DNA from: Bacteroidota bacterium
GTDB lineage: Bacteria > Bacteroidota > Bacteroidia > Chitinophagales > LD1
Length of the DNA: 12,518 nucleotides
NCBI GenBank assembly: GCA_947457525.1
Contig: CANGXE010000020.1
Coordinates: forward strand, 1-12,518
Reading direction: 5' to 3'
The notes below the pieces were generated by a model. It was not told the DNA's origin and made no database searches. It saw only the letters and a list, made by a program, of their open reading frames with translations. Position 1 is the stretch's first letter, and every line of letters starts with the position of its first letter. The position numbers and the translations under genes are program-made. Shown piece by piece: positions 1-6,007 of the stretch.

Positions 1-1
1 A

Positions 2-100
2 GCAACAGGAGCAGCAGGTCCAACCGGAGCAGCGGGAACAAATGGAGCAACAGGAGCTACCGGTCCACAAGGACCAATTGGCCCAACCGGACCATCGGGT
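2..100 (+). repeat. Collagen-like Gly-X-Y coding repeat
   Basis: Eleven glycines fall at every third residue, with X and Y mostly Ala, Thr, Pro, Gln or Ile (for example GPT, GPQ, GPI, GPS). The DNA is correspondingly repetitive, built on gga/gcw/acc codons. The repeat is cut by the window edge, so its full length is unknown. Gly-X-Y tracts form triple helices, which fits the trimerising S74 domain downstream. Confidence 0.85.
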
Positions 101-967
101 AGTGGAAGTAGTTCAGCTTGGGATTTGACTGGAAACACCGGCACTACGGCATCCACTTCAGCCATTGGAACTGCGGTAAACAATAACTTCATCGGAACCA
201 CAGATACTAAAGATTTAGTTTTTGCAACCAATAATTTGGAACGAATGCGATTGCTTGCTGATGGTAGATTTGGTTTAGGTACATCAAATCCCTTAAATAC
301 TGATACGAGAGTAGAATTTGCATTTAACGGACCTTGGTATACTAAATTAACATCGACATCAGGAGATAATGTAGGTCTAGATTTCATAAGACCGGGTGGA
401 AGGGATTGGAGGATTGTTAACGATGGAGGTAATTTTACAATATTTACTACAGTAAATGATTTTGCAACACCACCAACCGATGGATATAGATTTAATAATG
501 TTAATAATGCATTTTTGCCCATTATAGATAATGTCAAATCTTTAGGTACATCAACTAGAGCTTGGAACAATGTTTACTCTTACATGTATCCAGCCGTATC
601 AGATCGAAGAGAAAAGAATAACATTAAACCCATTTATTACGGTTTAGCTGAAATCTTGAAACTTCGTCCTGTTCAATATAATTGGATTAAATATCCTGAT
701 GAAGGCGTTCGCATCGGTTTAATTGCCCAAGAACTCAAAACGGTGTTGCCGGAAGTAGTAAAAGACTGGGAGTGGAAAGTAGATGAAAAAACGGGAGAGC
801 GGACGAAAGTGGAAGCAGAGCGTATGGCAGTAGCATATAGCGACATCATCCCGGTGTTGATTAAAGCTATTCAAGAACAAGAAGCCAATGCACAAAAAAT
901 GAGAGAGGAAATAGAGGTTCTTAAAAGAGAAATCACGAAATTTGAAAAGAAATACAATAAAAATTAA
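2..967 (+). CDS. Collagen-like surface/tail-fibre protein with S74 chaperone domain (5' partial)
   Basis: The frame is open to the left window edge, so the N-terminus is missing and 321 residues are visible. Seen in order: Gly-X-Y triplets (residues 1-33); a short module NFIGTT...NNLERMR (about 62-83); a variable, Asn-rich middle; LGTSTRAWNNVY (about 181-192); then SDRREKNNI (200-208) and IGLIAQE (238-244). The tail is a predicted coiled coil (about 285-319). The SDxRxKxNI and IGLIAQE signatures are those of the S74 intramolecular chaperone family, known from phage tail spikes and bacterial surface fibres. There the domain trimerises the fibre and may cut itself off just before the conserved Ser. 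Inferred role: a secreted trimeric adhesin or fibre; the ligand is unknown. The TTG at 125 is not the start, because coding continues upstream of it. It precedes a second fibre gene on the same strand. Confidence 0.88.
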   Translation, partial: ATGAAGPTGAAGTNGATGATGPQGPIGPTGPSGSGSSSAWDLTGNTGTTASTSAIGTAVNNNFIGTTDTKDLVFATNNLERMRLLADGRFGLGTSNPLNTDTRVEFAFNGPWYTKLTSTSGDNVGLDFIRPGGRDWRIVNDGGNFTIFTTVNDFATPPTDGYRFNNVNNAFLPIIDNVKSLGTSTRAWNNVYSYMYPAVSDRREKNNIKPIYYGLAEILKLRPVQYNWIKYPDEGVRIGLIAQELKTVLPEVVKDWEWKVDEKTGERTKVEAERMAVAYSDIIPVLIKAIQEQEANAQKMREEIEVLKREITKFEKKYNKN

Positions 968-980
968 GTGTGTAACTAAG

Positions 981-1029
981 TTTATCATCCTTCAGTGATT
1001 CTACACTGAATATATTGAAAGATGATAAA
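981..1029. repeat. Nested inverted repeat between the two fibre genes
   Basis: The outer arms TTTATCATC (981-989) and GATGATAAA (1021-1029) are perfect 9-base complements. Inside them TTCAGTG (991-997) and CACTGAA (1004-1010) form a perfect 7-base stem with a 6-base loop. It starts 13 bases after the stop of the first fibre gene, where a 3' hairpin would be expected. No U-tract follows on either strand, so it is not a canonical intrinsic terminator. It may be an mRNA 3'-end hairpin. The rest of 968-1204 is AT-rich with no gene that I can support. Confidence 0.55.
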
Positions 1030-1204
1030 GAAAAGATTGAAAAAATCAAGCCGATGCTCTAATATTTAATTACAACACAAGATTAACCACTATCTCATTT
1101 TTTGTAACCATGTTTATAAATGTTGCTCAACTTTTTTTCTTTAGGTTACTGATAAGCCTAATCTGTAAACTCAATTTCATCGCCCATAATATAAAATTTG
1201 AATT

Positions 1205-2494
1205 ATGAAAAGCGTATATTTATTAAGATCACTCACTTTAGTTGTCTTTTGCACTTTTTCGCTTGAACTTATAGCCCAAGCCGAGGTGGCTAATCCTACT
1301 TTTCCCTTCTGGCGGATTAATGGAAATGCAGCAGCGGCTACAAATTTTATCGGCACTACTAATGCGCAGCCATTTCGAATTTTTTGTAATAATGTGGAGC
1401 GGATGCGCATTAATCCCGTTGATGGTGAAATTGTAGCTGGTGCCTTATCTTCTCCTTATGCAGGTGATCTTTTTAGTGCAGTAAGTTCTCCTACTCTACC
1501 ATTTGCAGTAAATGGTTATTCAGCTCAAAATGGTTCCGGAACTTGGGGAGAGATTTTAACTGGCTCCGCTACCGGTTTTTCAGCTGTTCAAGGCGTTTAT
1601 GCAGGAAGTGGCACTGGGGCTGGCGTATTAGGAAATTACAATGGGACAAATACTTCAAATACTAGGGCAGGAGTGTTAGGAGTTGTAAGTACCCCTGCAG
1701 CCAATTCTGGAGGTGCGGGAGTATACGGATTGAACAATATAGCTAGTGGTAACCAAAGAATGGGTGTCTTGGGGTCATATAGCTCCACTGCTTTCGGCAT
1801 TGGCGTATATGGTATTGGATTTGGCGGTGGTATTATAGCCGGTAATAATGATGTTGGTGTAGTAGGATGGAGGGCGAATAATCAGAATTATAGTGGTTAT
1901 TTTAACGGAAATCACGTGGTGGCCAACGGCACCAAAACAGCCTCTGTGCCCACCACAAAAGGCAATCAGTTGCTTTATGTGATGGAAAGCCCCGAGGTGT
2001 GGTTTGAAGATTTCGGAACAGATAAGTTGGTGAACGGAGAAGCAAAAGTGAAGTTAGATGACCTGTTTTTAGAAACGGTATTGATTGATGCGCAACATCC
2101 GATGCACGTGTTTGTGCAAGTAAACGGAGAGTGTAATGATGTTTACGTGGTGAAAGGCAAGGATGGGTTTGCGGTTAAGGAAAAAAGCAATGGTCAATCT
2201 AATGTAGAGTTTTCATACAGAGTAGTGGCTAAGCGATTGCATTTCCCTGACCATCGTTTCGGCAACGACCCAGTTTGGGGCCCCGGCAACACCACAGCCT
2301 TCTCACAGCGCGCACCAGCTCGCCCTATTGATTATGACGAAGCGGTAAAACATTTTGAAGAGATGCGCAAGAACTGGAAACCTACCCCGATGCCGGCAGG
2401 CTTTGAGTATATTAAGGAGTTGGAAGCAGCCACTTCAAAAAAGAAGGAGTCAAGCAAAGATACTCCAAACCATGAGGTGCCAAAAGGACAATAA
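1205..2494 (+). CDS. Secreted repeat-containing surface protein (GVxG repeats, conserved C-terminal domain)
   Basis: This 429-residue protein starts at an ATG followed by a clear signal peptide: basic MKSVYLLR, a hydrophobic core, and likely cleavage after ELIAQA near residue 26. Residues 46-69 hold the module NFIGTT...NNVERMRI also present in the preceding gene. Residues 130-222 contain about seven GV(Y/L/V)-type repeats (GVLGN, GVLGV, GVYGL, GVLGS, GVYGI, GVVGW) spaced 10-18 residues apart, which suggests a beta-solenoid stalk. From about 237 to 344 lies a conserved domain with MESPEVWFEDFG, NGEC...VYVVKGKDGF and FSYRVVAKR, which I recall from many bacterial surface proteins without a defined function. 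The tail is Pro-rich and charged. I see no clear T9SS C-terminal sorting domain. Inferred role: exported fibre or adhesin. TATAAAATTTG at 1190-1200 is one base off the -7 consensus and lies just before the start. Confidence 0.85.
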   Translation: MKSVYLLRSLTLVVFCTFSLELIAQAEVANPTFPFWRINGNAAAATNFIGTTNAQPFRIFCNNVERMRINPVDGEIVAGALSSPYAGDLFSAVSSPTLPFAVNGYSAQNGSGTWGEILTGSATGFSAVQGVYAGSGTGAGVLGNYNGTNTSNTRAGVLGVVSTPAANSGGAGVYGLNNIASGNQRMGVLGSYSSTAFGIGVYGIGFGGGIIAGNNDVGVVGWRANNQNYSGYFNGNHVVANGTKTASVPTTKGNQLLYVMESPEVWFEDFGTDKLVNGEAKVKLDDLFLETVLIDAQHPMHVFVQVNGECNDVYVVKGKDGFAVKEKSNGQSNVEFSYRVVAKRLHFPDHRFGNDPVWGPGNTTAFSQRAPARPIDYDEAVKHFEEMRKNWKPTPMPAGFEYIKELEAATSKKKESSKDTPNHEVPKGQ

Positions 2495-2525
2495 ATAAGA
2501 AAACACCTATTAGATTACTCGCTTT

Positions 2526-2554
2526 GTCTCAAACTATCTCCACAGAGACTTTTT
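2526..2554 (+). terminator. Weak candidate intrinsic terminator after the second fibre gene
   Basis: GTCTC (2526-2530) and GAGAC (2545-2549) pair as a 5-base stem with a 14-base loop, directly followed by five T (2550-2554). The position, 31 bases after the stop codon, is right for a terminator. The stem is short and the loop long, so the call is weak. Confidence 0.3.
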
Positions 2555-2619
2555 GAGGGTTTTGCTTTTAGTTTGTTACTAGGGGGCGATTTTGTTAAGG
2601 GCAAAACGGTTCTTGAATT

Positions 2620-2627
2620 TATTTTTG
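2620..2627 (+). promoter_or_regulatory. Candidate Bacteroidota -7 box for the small downstream gene
   Basis: TATTTTTG matches TAnnTTTG exactly. The nearest upstream TTTG (2591-2594) is 25 bases away, longer than the usual spacing of about 19-20, so the -33 element is poor. If used, it would give a leader of roughly 85-90 bases before the ATG at 2721. Confidence 0.35.
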
Positions 2628-2720
2628 CACAGTTTGGCGGATTGTTGAAAACCCGATGGTGGTATTCGTGTAAAAAGCACCACTTTGCGCTCCTATTCTA
2701 TCACTAAACAATCTTTAAAG

Positions 2721-2924
2721 ATGGCAAACGAAAATGCAATTCATGCTTACTGCATGAAAACGAAAGAAAAAAATGTGTTGATGCAAGATGCAGTTATTAC
2801 TAAGACAGCTAAAGGCGGCTACATGGCGCAAGGCACTGACGGTAAGGGCAACAAAATGACCACTATGTTGGGTAAAGAAAAAGCAGAAGCTGCGGTGAAA
2901 GCCGGTTTAGCTAAAATGGGCTAA
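2721..2924 (+). CDS. Small DUF5679-like protein lacking most zinc-ligand cysteines
   Basis: This is a 67-residue protein with no signal peptide, probably cytoplasmic. I place the start at the ATG at 2721. The frame extends upstream to a TTG at 2685, but the residues added there do not look like part of the domain. The pattern YC(M)K.K.K...(10-18), VITKTAKGGYMAQG (25-38) and GKGNKM (41-46) resembles the DUF5679 small zinc-ribbon family as I remember it (YCxxCK...G.CxxCGTKM). Here only Cys11 remains; the second position of the first pair is Thr14, and the later CxxC is replaced by Asp, Gly and Lys. A Lys/Ala-rich helix (52-66) ends it. Function is unknown. It is followed by a strong terminator and is convergent with the rRNA methyltransferase gene. 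That it is a real gene is fairly sure; the family link is by eye only. Confidence 0.7.
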   Translation: MANENAIHAYCMKTKEKNVLMQDAVITKTAKGGYMAQGTDGKGNKMTTMLGKEKAEAAVKAGLAKMG

Positions 2925-2949
2925 TTCTTTTTGCTCTAATTAAAAAAAC

Positions 2950-2987
2950 GGAAACCCTTCTCTACTACTGAGAGGGGTTTTCTTTTT
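2950..2987. terminator. Strong bidirectional intrinsic terminator
   Basis: The left arm AAACCCTTCTC (2952-2962) pairs with GAGAGGGGTTT (2970-2980) through 11 pairs including one G-U, around a 7-base loop. On the + strand it is followed by TTCTTTTT, and on the - strand by GTTTTTTT. It therefore serves both convergent genes. The stop codon of the rRNA methyltransferase (2965-2967) lies in its loop, and that gene's last codons form one arm. Confidence 0.85.
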
Positions 2988-4167
2988 GGTCGGGGTTGAG
3001 TTTGTGTAGTTTTTTGGTGCCGCGATACATTTCATATTTCATAAATCGGCATTCGAGCTGTCCGTTGAACACGGGGATTTTCCGCGAAGGGCGAAGGCCT
3101 ACGCTCTTGAACCCTTCGGGGTTCGAGCTGATGATCCAGCAGTCGTAGCCCAAGAACCGCTGCTTGAAGGTGTCGCCTATTTGTTTGTAGAGTTCGGTGA
3201 TGTTGTCTTTGTCCATCCGCTCACCGTATGGCGGGTTCACAATCACCACGCCTGTGGCTGCGGGGGCGTCAAACTCGCGCATGTCGCACTCGCGGATGTG
3301 TACAATGTCTTCCACTTTGGCGCGCTTCACGTTTTCTTTGGCCTTGCGGGCCACGTGGTGAGAGAGCTCTCCGCCCAACACGGGTGGCGTATCGCTCACA
3401 ATCTTGCTGATGGCTGCGTCATATATTTTTTGCCACAATTCGGGGTCAAACCCGAAGCGTTTGTGCCAGCGCATAAAGCCAAACTCTTCTTTATAGTAGC
3501 CGGGCGGAATGTTAGCGGCAATAAGAGCCGCTTCGATGAGGATAGTGCCCGAGCCACACATCGGGTCGATGAACGGGCTGCGTTTGTTCCAGCCGCTCAG
3601 CAACACCAGCCCCGCAGCTAACACCTCGTTGATGGGCGCGAGGTTGGTCTTATCGCGATAGCCGCGCTTATGAAGGCTTTCGCCACTGCTGTCTAGCGCA
3701 ATGGTGCACACGTTGTTGTAGATATGCAAATGAAGGCGCACGGTAGGTTTGTCGAAGTCTACGCTTGGGCGCAGGTCGTACTTATCGCGAAACTGATCTA
3801 CGATGGCATCTTTCGTTTTCTGTGAGATGTATTGCGAGTGGGTGAAGATGGGCGTGTTCAGCACCGTGTCAATCGCCAAGGTATCTTCCACCGCCATGTA
3901 CTGCTCCCAGTCGATGGCTTTTACTTTGTTGTAGAGGTCGTGCTCATCACTCACCTCAAACTTCTCCACCGGAATAAGCACTCTCAATGCTGTGCGTAAA
4001 TAGAGGTTGCATTTATACACCACGCCTAAGTCGCCTTTGAAACTGACCGCCCGGTTGTGGGTTTCAATGTCCCGTGCGCCCAAGCCGCGAAGCTCAGCAG
4101 CGAGCACCTCTTCGAGGCCGTAAATAGTTTTGGCTAAAAGCGATAAGTCTTGTTGATCTTCATTCAT
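2965..4167 (-). CDS. rlmL: THUMP-domain class I SAM-dependent 23S rRNA (guanine-N2) methyltransferase, RlmL type
   Basis: This 400-residue protein has the usual length of the stand-alone RlmL/YpsC family (COG0116), without the RlmK half found in the Escherichia coli fusion. Domains: a ferredoxin-like N-terminus beginning LLAKTIYGLEEVLAAEL; a THUMP RNA-binding domain (about 50-160); the linker LHKRGYR (165-171); and a Rossmann methyltransferase with SAM motif I DPMCGSGT (201-208), catalytic motif IV NPPYGER (311-317) and the terminal signature VFNGQLECRF. In E. coli the RlmL half makes m2G2445 of 23S rRNA; the exact target here is inferred. It is cytoplasmic. The ATG start is close behind a consensus -7 box. 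The gene is much richer in GC (60% at 3061-3120, 62% at 3541-3600) than the neighbouring sortase gene (32% at 6841-6900). It is followed by tandem TAG stops. Confidence 0.93.
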   Translation of the reverse strand: MNEDQQDLSLLAKTIYGLEEVLAAELRGLGARDIETHNRAVSFKGDLGVVYKCNLYLRTALRVLIPVEKFEVSDEHDLYNKVKAIDWEQYMAVEDTLAIDTVLNTPIFTHSQYISQKTKDAIVDQFRDKYDLRPSVDFDKPTVRLHLHIYNNVCTIALDSSGESLHKRGYRDKTNLAPINEVLAAGLVLLSGWNKRSPFIDPMCGSGTILIEAALIAANIPPGYYKEEFGFMRWHKRFGFDPELWQKIYDAAISKIVSDTPPVLGGELSHHVARKAKENVKRAKVEDIVHIRECDMREFDAPAATGVVIVNPPYGERMDKDNITELYKQIGDTFKQRFLGYDCWIISSNPEGFKSVGLRPSRKIPVFNGQLECRFMKYEMYRGTKKLHKLNPDQKENPSQ

Positions 4168-4171
4168 CGCT

Positions 4172-4179
4172 CAAACTTA
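4172..4179 (-). promoter_or_regulatory. Candidate -7 box directly before the rRNA methyltransferase start
   Basis: On the - strand TAAGTTTG matches TAnnTTTG exactly and ends four bases before the ATG at 4167. Transcription would then start at or very near the start codon, giving a leaderless or nearly leaderless mRNA. No TTTG is seen at the expected -33 distance, so this is tentative. Confidence 0.4.
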
Positions 4180-4252
4180 GTGCATTGAAAGCAATAACCC
4201 ATGTTCATGTATCAATAGTTATGCAGTTAAATGAAAACGGTGATGCGTAATG

Positions 4253-4284
4253 TTTGTTTGTCATAGATTTAAAACCTATTTATG
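4253..4284 (+). promoter_or_regulatory. Candidate promoter of the decayed secreted-protein gene
   Basis: TTTG (4253-4256), a 20-base spacer, then TATTTATG (4277-4284), which differs from TAnnTTTG at one position. Spacing fits Bacteroidota housekeeping promoters. The predicted start of transcription is about 10 bases before the ATG at 4301. It may be a relic, as the gene behind it is broken. Confidence 0.35.
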
Positions 4285-4300
4285 TCACAAACGTAAAACG

Positions 4301-4835
4301 ATGAAAAACAATTACACTCTTCTTTTTTATTATTTCTCTTTATTGGCGTTACGTCAAAATTATCTGCTCAGCAGGTGAATTGTTATAGAAAAGGCGAGTT
4401 TAAATCTACATAAAATTACCACAATCAGACATCACCTATGATTTTACGATAGTTTTCTCCAAATCAGCCGTAAATCGTTTTGCTACCGCAAACGATACCG
4501 ATAAAGTTTTGCTGCTTACTATTTAAGAATGTTGGCGATAAAAAAGGAGTAGGAAAGTATCAAGCTTATTGTAAAATTACAACATCACAAGCGGTTAAGG
4601 AGGAAAAGACGTTTACCAATTCAAAGCTGAATAAAAACAAACAATCAAAAACGAAGTTAGTCCACCGGATGATATTGATACTAATAAATTGACGATGTTC
4701 TTTGCGTATGCGAATGACGTTCATTGTTTGCTACTTCAAGATAAAAATGGGATACACTTTTTTAGTACTACCGAAATCACTGAAGATGATAGTTACAGTT
4801 GGCAATTCTGCATCCTCATCAACTTTTCTAAGTAA
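4301..4835 (+). pseudogene. Frameshifted secreted-protein gene, family unknown
   Basis: Joining three frames gives one continuous protein of about 178 residues. ATG 4301 opens MKNNYTLLFYYFS. Frame change near 4340 continues as IGVTSKLSAQ then QVNCYRKGEF, so the signal peptide ends in Ala-Gln as in other Bacteroidota. A shift near 4402-4415 leads to KLPQSDITYDFTIVFSKSAV and on to DKVLLLTI. A shift near 4522-4525 leads to KNVGDKKGVGKYQAYCKITT. A shift near 4646-4652 leads to NEVSPPDDIDTNKLTMFFAY, then DVHCLLLQDKNGIHFFSTTE, ending at TAA 4833-4835. The four lesions fit three single-base losses and one gain, all in or beside short A/T runs. The restored length is an exact multiple of three. Its last 43 bases overlap the convergent methyltransferase gene. 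I recognise no family. The alternative is sequencing error in homopolymers, but more than 8 kb of intact reading frames around it argue against that. Confidence 0.75.
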
Positions 4836-5989
4836 TGCTGCTCGATGCCGAAAAAGGCTTTAGCAGCATTAATTTTTTCGAGCACTTCGGGTTTACGCTC
4901 GGCTTTGGTTTTCTGCGCTATGAGCATCACATTCTTGTGCGTGTGTGCATCTGCAATAAACTCCACGGCTTTGCATTTGTAGCCAAAGTATTCGAGAATA
5001 AGCACGCGAAGACTATCGGTAATCATCTCCGCCTCTCGCTCCAAATAAATACCATGGCGGGTAATGAAATCAATCGCAGTAGGCGGTTTGCTTTTTTCTA
5101 TGGCGCGTCTAATCTGTTTGTGGCAGCAAGGTGCTGCTACAATCAAGGCAGCTTCCGCTTTAATTCCTTTAGCTAAAGCATCGTCCGTGGCGGTGTCGCA
5201 AGCGTGCAGCGCAATTACAACATTGACATCGTTGCAATCGCTGTCCTCTATTTTTCCCGCTTCAAAATGCAGTCCTTTAAAATCAGACTGCTTGGCGATG
5301 TTGTTGCACAAATCCACCAACTCTTGTCTGAATTCAATGCCCTTTACGTTAGCCGATTTGCTCAATTCGTTGGTTAAGTAGTCATACAAAGCAAAAGTCA
5401 GGTAACCTTTACCCGAGCCCATGTCTACCACGCGAGTAATATCAAGAGGGGGCAATGCGTTCAACTCCACGCGAAGCAATTCGATGAAGTGATTAATCTG
5501 CTTGAACTTGTCTTGCGCATCTTTCAATACATTTCCGTTGGCATCGGTCACACCTAAGTGGTGTAGATAAGATTTGCCGTTGGCCGCAATGCTGCGTTGC
5601 TTGGTGCGGTCATGCGCTCCCGTAGGAGGGTCTTTGGTCGTAGGCGGTGTGGTGCGCAGTCGAGTTTTACCTTTGGGTAAATAGTCGAAGATAAAATCGT
5701 TGGTGGTAGTTTGAATAGTCGCAATCTGAAATCCATCCACTAACAGCGAGTTGATTAATGCTACTGCTTCCTCAAAAGTATAGTTCTTGACTTCATCACG
5801 GGTTTTGTAGCGGTAAGTAAAACTTAATCGAGTACCAGCCTTTAGGTTCAATCGTTTGCCGTATAAATTCTTTAAGTTCGGTAGCTCGCCTTGATAGTTG
5901 CCGAGCGATATTTTGACAAAGGTGTTGTTGTGCCAAGCATGAGTGAAGTGCGACAAAAGTTGCGTAAGCGCGGGAGAGGAGTGGGTCAA
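4793..5989 (-). CDS. Class I SAM-dependent methyltransferase with HACD and PCCH motifs
   Basis: This 398-residue protein has an N-terminal region with TFVKISLGNYQG (23-34) and FTYRYKTRDEVKNY (57-70), then a linker (HDRTKQRSI, YLHHLGVTD). The Rossmann domain follows, with SAM motif I VVDMGSGKGYL (187-197), acidic Glu219 after strand 2, HACDTATD (262-269) and APCCHKQ (286-292). The HACD/PCCH pair is typical of the Methyltransf_32-like group that includes eukaryotic GSTCD and METTL25-like proteins. The substrate is unknown; RNA is possible. It is cytoplasmic, with no signal peptide. The start is a TTG 18 bases after the sortase stop. A stop codon at 5998-5996 lies just upstream in frame and no ATG is available near the N-terminus, so a rare start is forced. 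It is last in the operon, and no terminator is seen after it. Confidence 0.87.
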   Translation of the reverse strand: MTHSSPALTQLLSHFTHAWHNNTFVKISLGNYQGELPNLKNLYGKRLNLKAGTRLSFTYRYKTRDEVKNYTFEEAVALINSLLVDGFQIATIQTTTNDFIFDYLPKGKTRLRTTPPTTKDPPTGAHDRTKQRSIAANGKSYLHHLGVTDANGNVLKDAQDKFKQINHFIELLRVELNALPPLDITRVVDMGSGKGYLTFALYDYLTNELSKSANVKGIEFRQELVDLCNNIAKQSDFKGLHFEAGKIEDSDCNDVNVVIALHACDTATDDALAKGIKAEAALIVAAPCCHKQIRRAIEKSKPPTAIDFITRHGIYLEREAEMITDSLRVLILEYFGYKCKAVEFIADAHTHKNVMLIAQKTKAERKPEVLEKINAAKAFFGIEQHYLEKLMRMQNCQL

Positions 5990-6007
5990 AATAAACAGAT
6001 TAAAACA

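Noticed and set aside
976..1062. Short open stretch ending in a Lys/Glu-rich sequence, possibly a remnant of another fibre C-terminus
   Set aside because: Only 28 codons, no start codon context, a different frame from the preceding gene, and it overlaps the inverted repeat, which alone explains much of it.
3181..3621. Long + strand open frame opposite the rRNA methyltransferase
   Set aside because: It lies antisense to a clearly conserved enzyme and is explained by that gene's GC-rich codons; its own translation shows no domain.
4480..4692. A 70-residue + strand open frame as an independent small gene
   Set aside because: It is one frame segment of the frameshifted gene at 4301-4835; the residues before the first lesion and after the last one belong to other frames.
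4773..4791. Similarity of gaaatcactgaagatgata (read on the - strand) to the inverted repeat near 981-1000
   Set aside because: The match is short, needs an indel and lies within the coding sequence of the decayed gene (ITEDDS), so chance is the simpler explanation.
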